The notes under the pieces were generated by a model. The model worked only from the letters and a program-made list of their open reading frames with translations, did not search any database and was not told the DNA's origin. Shown here in pieces: positions 11,495 to 22,600 of a stretch of 64,000 bases of DNA (positions within the stretch are counted from its first letter, which is position 1; every line of letters begins with the position of its first letter). A program made the translations under genes and the position numbers. The DNA comes from Eudorina sp. 2006-703-Eu-15 (Eukaryota; Chlorophyta; Chlorophyceae; Chlamydomonadales; Volvocaceae), in NCBI GenBank assembly GCA_003117195.1, contig BDSI01000026.1, positions 552,397-616,396 on the forward strand. The letters run 5' to 3'.

Positions 11495-13322
11495 CTGTCA
11501 TGAGGGGATAGCCGCCCGGCCATCGCCTCATCGCCCAGGAGGCGAAGTCGTGGCGCCAAAAGCTGGGGGCAGGTCGGGCAACCGCTGCTGGGCGTGTGGG
11601 ATGTTTCGCTTACCTCGCAACCTGAGGTTCTGCGGAAGCTTCCGGCCGCGTGAGGCTGTGCCGCAGCTGGCCTCGCGAAGCTGGCGCCGGTGCGGCGAGC
11701 GCCCCGCCGGCCCCGTGCGTCGGGTCTTACCGCGTATCCCCGACTCAGTGCGTGTGTGGCGATTACAGTGAAGGACCAGGCGGTGGCAACGCCCGCTTGC
11801 TCGTGGATCATGCACATGAATTTTAGCTGCCAGGAAGGCGTCTGGGAGGTATCCCTTGGCTCGCTCGCAGTGACAGTCCCAGCGCCCTGTGGCCCCACTC
11901 TGCTGAAGGGGTTCGTTTGTCTGGTATGGCTGGGTGGGTGCTGTGGGCTTGTTTGTCTGATGGAGTGTCTTGAGGCCGTCTCCCAGAGGCAGAAATTCAG
12001 TGGAAGGGCCAGCTGCCAACACCAGCGGCTGTCCGCGATGCAGGGTCCGTCGGTTGCGAACCCGTTGGTCTGTGTGGCCTGCACGCCTGGTCTGTGTGAC
12101 AATATGTAAGTACGGTCGGCAGTGGTGGCATGTCGTCGCGTCATCGCCTGCCATGCTACTATTAAGGATGTTACCGCGATGCCGTGGTGATTGCGGACCC
12201 AGTGGATAATGAAACCTGTCTCGTCAGGTGCGTCGCCGAAACTGCAGGATGTGGGGAATCGCTCACATGCGAGCGGCCCGCGGCTAATCAGGCAGGACCC
12301 GTTGGCACCATCACTACCCGACCTCATCCTGACCGATAATGGGGGCGCGCGCGCAGTACAGCTCCTCCAGGGTGCCGGGTCTCGGATACAGCGTCGGAAA
12401 GGCCCACTGACGTCTGGCGCAGCGCTTGCGGTGCGCTTCCGTATGCCCGGCGGAGGCGATGCCCCCCTGGGAGAGAACCCCCCGTAAGTGTGTCTTGAGG
12501 CATGCTCATTGGAGAAGTCGTTCACCGTGCTGCAGATCCCCCCGGGGCCGTCCGTGATGATATATGCTGTTGGCTTTGGTCGTTGCTTTCACCCCAGGTC
12601 AGGATTCGGCCCCGCAGCATCGTGATGTGATGTCTTGGGTTGCATCGCACCCGGCTGCAGGGGCCCCACAGGCCGCGTCGGAGCACCACCATCTCTCCAC
12701 ACACATCTCGCGGCTTCGCTCGCAGTACACACAGGGCGACAGGGGCCGCTCGCTTTGCGCGCACTCCTGGCTGCGTGAGCAAAACCCCAACCTTCCCGGT
12801 CTTCACCCGCGGCAGGTGGCATGCGTGGTGGTGAAATCATGCCATGTTAGATGCCTGCTCGTTTCCGCCTTTTGGGGGGCGGGCTCTCCCGGGGTGGGGC
12901 TATGGGACGCTGCGGCGGGGGACAGGGCTACCAGGGCACCGGCCCGGCCCCGACCCTGCCCGACCGCTGCCCCACAGCCCCAGCCCTGGCCCTGTACGAA
13001 GGATTTGACGGATGACGAATGCACGAGTGGGCGAATGGACCACCAAGGGGTGATACAGCGGACCCATGCAGGTTTCATCGGCACAATCCGGGGATCAAGT
13101 CCTGCGGGTGCAGTGGTACGACAAGTACTGCAGTGTGGCTACCCCTGGGATCTTGCGCCACACCGGCCTGCTCTTCCCGGAAGGCCAGGGTAGAGCGTGC
13201 AACTACCGAACCCCTCCCAGCGCCACCATGCGCCGCCTGCAGCGGCAGGCACCACCACTCCGCCAGGCAACCCGACGGCTGGGACGGAACACACCCAGCT
13301 CCCCACATACCACACGGCGCGT

Positions 13323-13351
13323 GGCGTGTGGTGTGTGACACACCACACGCC
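13323..13351. repeat. Perfect inverted repeat, 14-base arms
   Basis: GGCGTGTGGTGTGT, a single G, then the exact complement. No adjacent gene end to make it a terminator. Confidence 0.85.
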
Positions 13352-14261
13352 CGTGGGACACGGCCAGCCGCCCACACACGTACACGCACACGGGGGAAGC
13401 GGCTGACCGAGCGACCAGCTGAGGCCTCAGCCAGCGCTCCGGTTCTCTACCCTCGACGTTGCATAACGCAATAGGTAAGAATCCATACAAAATTCAGGGA
13501 CGCTGGCCCATCGGCGCCGACCCATGGGTCTCGTCAAACCACGCGTCTCATCAAACCACGCCAACGCTTGATTATTTGTAAAGCCACCGTCCCCACCATC
13601 CGTGCGGTACCATTACGATCACTCATGTCGCTTGTTTAGGACAAGCGCCCGATGCATCCACCGTGGTGGCTACAGATGCCACCCATGCAAGCCCGTCCGA
13701 ACAGACCCTGGTTGCAGGTCGCAGCCGGCAATACCGTACGCGTCGACAGGCGGTTGACCGTTGCAGTCCGGACAGCCGGGGTCGCGTCCGAGGGCGAATG
13801 GCCAGTGGGGAGGGTTGGTGCATCCTGGATCCTACCCCTCCCCAGCAACACACCGGCAACAGGCCGTAAAGCAACATCTCAGGGCGTGACAGCGGTCGCG
13901 GCGTTCTGGGCCTTGCCGTGCGGTGCCTCGCCCACGAAAGTCAAGAACCCCAATATGCCCCACAACGGTGTAAGACCAGCACTTGTAAAGTGGGCATGCC
14001 GTGAATACTCTGTGGTATCGTTACGGACTTCCGGTGAACCCACATGTACGATACACAACCGTACTTTGTGTTATCGAAACCCCAGTGCAGCGCTGTGGGC
14101 GGCAGCAGCGCTCGAGCAGGGTCGCGGCCCCGGCCTCTCAGATCTCAGCTCAGCGCCGCAAGGATGTGGACAGTGAATCTGCTTCGCCCGCTGCCGCAAT
14201 GCTTTGGCCACGCGCGCCGTACACGTGGCCGTACATCCTCAAGTTCCCGTTCCTTGTGCAA

Positions 14262-14310
14262 CCATGCATACACGCGCGCGCACACACCTGCCCTGCCCTG
14301 CCTGAGAACA
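14262..14310 (-). repeat. Dispersed repeat R1, degenerate copy
   Basis: On the minus strand reads TGTGTTCTCAGGCAGGGCAG followed by GGCAGGTGTGTGCGCG, matching the left half of the better copies at 21.7 and 56.9 kb. The right half is lost. Confidence 0.4.
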
Positions 14311-15477
14311 CACGCAAACAAATGCACAGAAAAAGCCACACGAACACAACGCGCCGATGTGTGCATCTCAAAAGGGTTTCCATTCCCTCCTCCCCGGTCG
14401 GCTGGCCGCCAGCCGAACCTACCAGCCAGTCGGGCAGATCGAGTATTCCCAAGCTCAAGCCCGGCAGCTGTAGCATCCGGCGCCGAAACCCACGCTCGCA
14501 CGTTGGAATTGCGGTAAACGCATCCTGCCCCGCCCGCAAGCGGCTCTCTGAAGGTACCATGCCTACCTGCGGAGGAAATCTTTGCGGCAAAACAAGCAGG
14601 AAAGGCACAGCCTACCTCATTCCTCCCCAACTCAAAACCCGCACCGTGCGAGGGCGCCATCCGCAGCGCGAACACCCGGATGCCTCTGCAGCACACATCT
14701 TGCCACACCACGTCAGCATCAAAAGCTCAAACACACATACATATGCACTGCTACTTCTGTCTGTCAATCTGTCAGTCTGTGCGCCTGCCTGTCCGTCCGT
14801 CATAAGAAAAGACCGTGCATAAGCGAAGCCCTGCGTCGGTGCGTTGGCAATCTCCAACCGCCAACCGCAAATTTCAAACCTCCACCTCGATCTGTCCTCC
14901 AGCAGCTCAGGTAGGGTAAGGCCAGGGTGCCGCCAGATGATGCCGTACGAGCTGCAAGCGCAGTGGTGCACTGCCCAGACCTCCCGGGCGACCCAAGAAT
15001 AGGTTTGCAAACGGCCGGGTGTCACAGACCCGCGGGTCAGCGGCCGCAGCAGCAACGGGACGCCATTTAACGCCCCGGTGCCCGCATTCTCCCCTCTCCG
15101 TTCAAGTCACTCGGATTGGGAAACGTGACCCCGAATGGCCACGGCAGTACAAAGCAGTACACAATAATCTAAGCAGTACAAAGCAGTACGGAGCAGTACA
15201 AAACGTACACGGTCGCGCTGCGCATGCCACCCAAATGCAGCTGCCGCCACACGCAAACCCACCCACCCCTTCCAGCTCCCAGAGCCCGATCGAGCGGCGC
15301 CTGTCAACAGTGAACAAGGAGGCGTTGCGCCACACCTCTGCATGACTTCACCGGGCTCCACCACCCGCCGGATGCGACCAGACACGTTCCGGGCCTGCAT
15401 TCCGCTTTGAACCTCCACCGCCCAACGCAGTTCTCTTTCACCAAACTTAAAATCTCAAGCTCAAACCAGCAGTCGCC

Positions 15478-15533
15478 GCACCACCACCACCACCACCACC
15501 ACCACCACCACCACCATCACCACCACCACCACC
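15478..15533. repeat. CCA trinucleotide repeat
   Basis: About eighteen CCA units with one CAT interruption, in the region downstream of the tubulin ligase. Confidence 0.92.
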
Positions 15534-15913
15534 GACAGCCCGGGTGCCGCCGATGACGCTCCAATATCGGAGCCTCCTGCGCGTGCTGCCACCTCCTATC
15601 CGCCACCGCCACCGCCACCGCAACGTGGAAAAAACATCAAACAAAACACCGGGGCCGCACCGCCAGCGACGCGCTGTCCACGAAACCGCACAACGCCACC
15701 CGCTGCTCCTCCTGCTTCATCAATCCTGCATCCTCCTGTCCCCAACTCTCGTCATCTCCTCATTTCCTTATCTGCTCATTTCCTCATTTCCACATTTCCT
15801 CATCTCATCCTCGCGTACTAGTCGTCAGCCGCCTGGCCACGTGGCCAGGCCTACCTCATGCGCACAGGTCCTCCAGGCACACAAGCCCTGGACACACCGT
15901 CTCAACAAGAAGT

Positions 15914-16015
15914 ACGGGGCGGGGGCGGGGGCGGGGGCGGAGGCGGGGGCGGGGGCGGGGGCGGGGCGGGGGCGGGGGCGGGGCGGGGCGGGGGCGGGGG
16001 CGGGGGGGGGCGGGG
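15914..16015. repeat. GGGGGC-type G-rich tract
   Basis: About 100 bases of GGGGC/GGGGGC on the plus strand, ending about a dozen bases downstream of the tubulin-ligase stop codon. On that gene's mRNA it would be a C-rich 3' UTR element; the other DNA strand could form G-quadruplexes. Confidence 0.9.
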
Positions 16016-16027
16016 GCGAGGGGATCG

Positions 16028-17204
16028 TCACCGCGCGCGCACGCCGTTGGGCCCCGGACCGGCGCCCGGTTGGTGCCCGGGCCGCGCCAGCAACGACATC
16101 CGCACAGCCGTCGGCGTCAGCGATCCCAGGCAGCCCTGCGCCGGCGCCAGCGGCATCCACAGCGCCGTGGGAGTGCCGCCCGCCACCGCCGACGTCGCCG
16201 GCCCCGGGGCGCCCAGCGGCAGCGTCAACACCGCCGCCGGCGCCGCCTCGTTGCGCGGCGTGAGCGCGCGGGACGACGGGTGTACGGCACCGCCGCCCGC
16301 GGTGAAGCTGCCGCCGCCGCCGCAGCCGATCGCGCTGATCGCGCCGGCCGGGTCGCCGAACGACCCAACCACGAAGCCGCCGGAGTCCCACTGGGATAAC
16401 ATGCCGGGCGCGGCGCTCAGGCGGGGTGTACGACACCGTACGGGAGATGCTCGTCCACCGCGCGACGGCGGCGGCGTCATGCCTGTGTACACTCGCGCGA
16501 CCATTGCGGCGCCGCTGTAGCCGCCGGAAGGGTCGTCGCCGCCCTCCGCGCCGCCGGCGCCGTCGGCGCCGCCGTACGGGTACGGCAGCTGATGAGGCTG
16601 TAGCAGCGGTTGTTGCTGCTGCTGCTGTCGCTGAGTCTGCTCAAATGACAGGGCGGAGGCCAGGGAGGGTGCGGAGGCGGAGAGCGAGGAGGCGCCTCGA
16701 AAGGTTGCGGGTGGTGACGAATTGGGGACCGCAGCTGCGGTGGCGCCATCGGCAGTGCCGGTTCCGGAGCTGCGGCGGCGGGCTGGGGCTCCGCCCTCGG
16801 CGTCGCTGCTGCCGCTGGGCCTGGAGGAGACGTTTCCTGTGGACGCCGGTCGCGGCTGCTGCTGCTGGTGATGGTGGTGGTGCTGCTGCTGCTGGTGCGA
16901 GGATGAAGAAGAGAAGGGCTGCTGCGACTGCGACGGTGAATGGAGTTGCTGCTGTTGCTGCTGCGGCTGCTGCTGACGCGTGGCAGCGTACAGGCGACCG
17001 GCGAAGTTGGAGCGCGGCGGCGGCAGCTGGATGGCGGTTCCCTGCGCGGGAGGTTGGTGGTTGGGGGTTGCAGGGAACGGTTTGTTTCGTTGTTCGTTGG
17101 TCGGTTGACACGACTCAGTCGGAACAGTCCCCGCTCGCATCCGCGCACCGCCTGTGTTAGCTTCAACGCTCGGCCGGAGCCAGCTCATCTCAGGAAGCAG
17201 GGAC

Positions 17205-17236
<32 letters not shown>

Positions 17237-19578
17237 GTGCGAGCGAATCCATTACCAGGACCTACGCCTTGTGCTCGTGAGTGTCAGTCATGTTACAGCA
17301 GACCCCGCGGCTCTTCAGTCTCTTCAGCCCTGTGCGCTTGCTCACCCACATTGCGCGCCGACCGTTCCTCCGCCGCTGCCCGACCCGCGGGTCGGTGCCA
17401 CGCCCAAGGCCCGCCCCATGCTTCCCACACCCGTACTGCCGTATTGCCCCGTACACGTCGTACCTTGAGCTCCAGGTGCAGCCCCGTGTACTGCGGCTGG
17501 CGCAGCTCCTCCCCTCCGTCGATGATGCACTCCCACTTGCCCGTGTCGAAGGAGGTGAGGCGGGTGTCCTGCTGCCGCCGGGCGGCCGTCGCGAGCTGAT
17601 CGGGCAGGTCCACTACCACCTTGAGGATGTCCTCCTGCGGCGGCGGTGGATATGTATGTGAGAACTGAGCCGCGAGAATATGTCTGTGTGTGGCATGAAG
17701 ATGTGTGTGTGTGTGTGTGACATGTGAGGTGGTGTGGCGAATTCTGGTTGTTGAATCCATTTGGGTTCACAGGTTCATAACACTGTGGTCTGATGTGCCA
17801 ATGCCGCGAGAGCTGCGGCGCGATTCGGGGGTGGGGCGGGTGGGGTGCCGCTAACATTCGGGAGATGTGATTGCGGCACAAGGCGGCCTGGGTGCCCGCC
17901 CGAGGCCACGGGGTAGCCCCCGCCCTCCCGCCCCACCCCACCCCGCCCCGCTCCGCCCAACGGCCCCGCCCCGCTCCGCCCAGGGGCCCTCCCCTCCCCA
18001 CCGGGCCCAACGGCCCACCTGCACATCTGCGCAGAGCTGCGCTGTGATGGGCGTGGACGGCTCCATAGTGGGCGAGGCGTTGATCTCCAGCAGCCACACC
18101 CGCAGCTGGTCGTCGATCAGAAAGTCGTACCCGTACAGCTGGCAGGAGCCCTTGCGGGGCCTTATATGGTCAACGGCGGAGCGGAGGGTGCAGATGGCGA
18201 TGTGGCGCATGGCGGGCTGCAGTAGCGCCTGCCAGATGTCGTCCCTGCCGTACACTTCGGCGAGCCACTGTTGAAAGCGCGGGACGGACCACATGTTGCC
18301 CGCCTCCGTGATCTCGTCTGCACGTACGGCAGATTGAAACACACACACGATAAGTACGGCGAAGATGATGGTAGTGATGATGATGCCGAGGGGTGGGGCG
18401 GGTCGGCGGGAGGGTTGAAACGTTCGTCGCCGGTTAGGCGGTGTACGGGAGGCGGCGTCTAGGAGAGCTGTGTGTGGGATGGATACGACCGTACGACGGC
18501 AAGATTGTCCCGGTGCGCTCACCCTCCTTCTTGGGGCCCTCGTAGTACTTGGAGACGCTGTTGTTGGTCAGGTGCTGGAAGACGTCCAGGTTGTTGGGGT
18601 CGTAGTCATCGGCCGCGAAGCGAAGGTAGCAGGTCGAGTAGAACCAGGCCTGCAGCGGCGGCAGCCACGCCCGGTTAGGTGCGACACCCACTTGCTAGTA
18701 CTCCCCCTCCCTCCCTTCCGAGTCCCGACACGCGGACACCCGTCAGCGAGCCAAGGAGGGGCCCCCCGGGTCGTTCTGGGGGCTTGTCTTTCGTTCCCTA
18801 GATTCAATGCCGCCGAAGGACACACAGACGGTTATGGGTGGGCTTCTTGTGAAACACACAGACGTACCTACCTTACCCCTACCTACCCACCCAACCCAAC
18901 CCAGCCCAGCCCCACCCCACCTGCAGCGGATTCCAGTCCGTGACCAGCACCCACTGCCGGATGTCGAACTTGCGGCGCTGGATGATGAGCGGCCGCTCCA
19001 CGTACTTCTGGGCGATCCAGCGCGACTCCAGGTCCTGGGCGTCCTGGCCGCGAATGTACGACAAGAGCGCGTCGGGGTCGTTGAAGAGGCGGATGCCCCG
19101 GCCGCGGCTCTTGCCCGCCGGCTTGACGATCCAGATGTTGTTGGTGCCCGAGATGTGGGTTTGTACGGCACTGCCCTCCAGAGCCCCCAGGATGGCCTCC
19201 GCAGCCGGGCGCCAGCTGCTGAGGTCCAGGGACTGCGAAAGGGAGTGAGAAAGAGAAAAGTTTGCCCAAAAACGTTTCTTCTGAAGTTTGCACGCGGTCA
19301 TGCCGTCTGTACGGTGTCCGCCATTTATGAGAAAGGGCTGTTGTGTACGGCAGTATGCGTACGGTGTTTTTTAACCTGGCAAAAAGACGATGCGGGTTTG
19401 GGTTCGTCAAGCGTCGTTAGTTAGTTAGCTGGCTAGGCCAAAGGGGAGCAAACTGTTGCCGTACAGACCACGTACGAATGTACGACACCAATTGCTCTGG
19501 CGGCCACCTGAAGTGCATCGTCGTCGTAGCAAATGGCCGGCAGGTCCACGGGTAACCAGCTTGCCCCATCGCCGCCGC

Positions 19579-19609
<31 letters not shown>

Positions 19610-22600
19610 GCTGCCGTCGCCGCGCTCCCCGCCAGCCGCCGCCGCCGCTGCCGTCGGTTGTGACACCGGCGGCGGTGACGCCCCGGGCGACGCAACAGCG
19701 TTTGGATCTGGATCTGGATCTGGATCGGCCGCCGGCGTTGGCGACGTCCCGTCTCGCCGTTGAGGCGGCGGCGCTGAGTGACGACGGCGAGCCCTGCCGT
19801 ACACCTCCCGCAGTAACTCGGCCGCATCCATGACGACGACGGGCCCACTCCGTCGCGTGCCTGGCGGCGTCGCGCCGCTGTCGGCGCCGGTGACGTCAGC
19901 GGTCGACGTCAAGGTTGCTGACGTGGCGGTTGCGTCGCCGTCGTCGCCCACGCCAACATCGCTCTGTTCGCCGTCACTGTCGCTGCCGCCGCCGTCACCG
20001 CCGGTCTCGCCGTCCGTTCCGGTGCCGCCGCCAAAGCGGCGGCCGCCCTGCGGCCCCGCCCTCCTCCCCACCGCCCTTTGAGTTTTCCGACCCGGGCCCC
20101 GCCGGCTGCTGGTACCCCCGCCGCCGCCGCTGGCGGCGCCTGCGCCGCCGGCGCTGCTCTTGCCCCGCTGCGGTGTCGTACTCGACGGCGGCAGCATAAC
20201 GCTCGTGATATATGTACGGTTCGTGATCCAGCTGGGATCGAATTGGGGCTGCGGCAGTACGGGAGCGCTGCAGGAGAGGGCCCTATGCTTGACGAGCTGC
20301 TGCCACTGGGCGGGGCTCAGCTCCAGGGGACCAGGCGCGTCGTCGGCGGCCTGCCCGCCGCCGCCGCCGCCGCCGCTGCGGCCGCCGCGGCTGCCACCGC
20401 CGCCACCACCGCCGCCGCTTTCGCGCACCACCCGGAGATGCCTCTGCTGCCGCAGCCGCGCCGCCACGACTCTGCACGGGGACCCACGGGGCGCTGCGTC
20501 GCATACGCATACGACATGCAGTACGACCGCCGCAGTACAGCGGTGCTGCCCGCAGCTGGCGCGCCCGCAGGACCCCCGAGTACGGCGAGATCCGATCCCG
20601 GGCATGCCCCAATGATGCATACCGTACGACCCCCTGCCAGCTGCCACCGACATGTTCGTACAACCCCGCAGGGCAGCTCCACGGTCACGACCCATGTCGT
20701 GCAAACCCCAAATCCCCCCAGCACACCTGCATGCCTGCCGGAGCGAGGGCAGGTCCACCAGAGGCCCCGAGTCCGTTCGCTGCTGCAGCCGATGAACCTC
20801 CGCGGCGCCACCGCCTCCGTCACCGCCTCCGCCGTCACCGCCTCCGCCGTCACCGCCTCCGCCGTCACCGCCTCCGCCGTCCTCACCCAAGGCGGCGGCG
20901 CCGTCACCGGCTTCGTCCCCGGGTGCCACAGCATCACCACCACCGCTGCCCGCCGACGCCCCGCGGCCGTTGCCGCCATAGGCATCGGCAGAGGGATTGG
21001 TCGCCGAGGCTTTCCCCTTCGCCTCCTGTTGTTGTTGGTGGTGGTGGTGCTGCTGCCGCTGCGGACTGCCGCTTCCCTGCCTACCGTGACTCGTGGACTT
21101 CCTACCCGGACTGTACGGCACGTATGTCGTACAGACGGCCCCGTCAATGAGCGCACGCTTGATCAACGACTCGGCGGCGGTCCATCGGACGTCCTGGAGG
21201 AACTCCCGGCGCGTCGCCTCGTCCGTGATGTCGTACGCCCTGTGCCGTACACATCGCACGCCAAGCACACGCGGGAACATCCGAGAGCCTTGCCGCGCCA
21301 TCCATCGCACTGAAGAGGGACAGGTCCCCATAACTGTTAGCAGGTCCCCATCTATTACTGTAAGCAGGCCCCCCCTACTGTGAGCAAATAATAAAAAAGT
21401 GAAAGTAAAAACCAAATGAACAGAAGGGGTACCCAGGTTCGATGTTAGGGTTATACCATCGGTATGCACACGGGGGCATCTACGGGGATCTGCCGTACCC
21501 TCCGCGTACCACGCAAGCTGTACGGCACACACACACACACAGGTTTGGGTCGTCGGTTGCATTGCTGGACACGGTTCTGCTTATTCGCGGCTCAGCTTTT
21601 CTCCTTGCTAACACACAGGTTTGGGTATATTATATACGCATAAGGGCACTTTTTGTGGGCACTTCTCTGCCATTTGCATCTCACGCACACCTGTTCGGCC
21701 CGCCTGAGAACACCCACACACAGGTTTGCCGGGGTCTGGGCGGTCCGAGCGGGTTTCTCGCCGAAGGCACAAGTCTGCACGAAGTAACGCCAACTCGAGG
21801 GCGTCGCATTAACACGATATCAACACTGCAAGACAGCAACACGGGTGACCGTACACCCCCTTTTTGCCAGTTGGGTGATTCGCGATTTTGCTGCGTAGTA
21901 GTTGGCCGTACCCCCCTCCCCGCTTGTGTACGACCCCACCTGGGGTAGAACGCCGCCGCGTCGGCTGCCTCATACCAGGCGGTGTCGCGCACCGTGTAGC
22001 ACAGTCCGTGCTTGGTGGTGAGGCAGGTGGAGTGGCGGAAGTGGTTCACGATCTGCCCGGGCAGCAGCGCCTCGTGGTTGATGTCCAGCGGGTTGGCTGC
22101 GACAGAGGGGATGAGAAGGCGCGCGACCCCGGGCGGGCGCAAGCGAGCTCACACAGTGGGTTGTAAGGGAGGGAGTTTGGAGTGAGGGAGTTGTGAGGGA
22201 GGGAGTTATGGGGGAGGGAGTTATGGGGGAGGGAGTTATGGGGGAGGGAGTTATGGGGGAGGGAGTTTGAAGAGAGGGAGGGTTCGGCGAGGGCCGGCAG
22301 AAACACGCCGCATGGGGTAGCGGATGGCCGACCAAGGGAGCATTTTCAAACGTTGGTGAGAGCGAAGTGGTGCTGTGGTGGCCGGAGTGAGATGTCCTGA
22401 GCACCTGGCTGGCTCTAGCCCGGCGACCAAGATGAAGGCGACATGAAGGGCATGGACTTGGGACCAGGGAGGCCTTGTGGGGAGACACACTGAGGGGGCC
22501 GGGACCCAGACAACCCCTGGGCCCTTAGGACGCCTCGCCAGCCCACGAATGCCCATGCCCACGCCCTCGCCCAGCCGCTACGATCCGGGGACCCCCACCC

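Larger units (their letters stand above)
10356..16027. other. Gene-poor interval with no supported gene
   Basis: Lies between the 5' end of the membrane-protein gene and the 3' end of the tubulin ligase. The first 300 bases are AT-richer than the surroundings, with a direct repeat around GAGCATTGTACTCA at about 10628 and 10648. I see a large palindrome (11431-11494), a hairpin (13323-13351), AGCAGTAC-type short repeats at about 15142-15205, a CCA array and a G-rich tract. A 416-codon open frame on the minus strand (11275-12525) shows no domain, bias or splice context that I trust. The last part probably includes the 3' UTR of the tubulin ligase. Confidence 0.6.

Noticed and set aside
20078..21313. 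411-codon plus-strand open frame
   Set aside because: Antisense to the TTLL exon; its residues are Ala/Arg-rich as expected for a GC-rich shadow.
21430..21460. tRNA-like GGTTCGATGTTAGG
   Set aside because: Looks like a T-arm but no acceptor stem, D-arm or anticodon arm can be placed around it.
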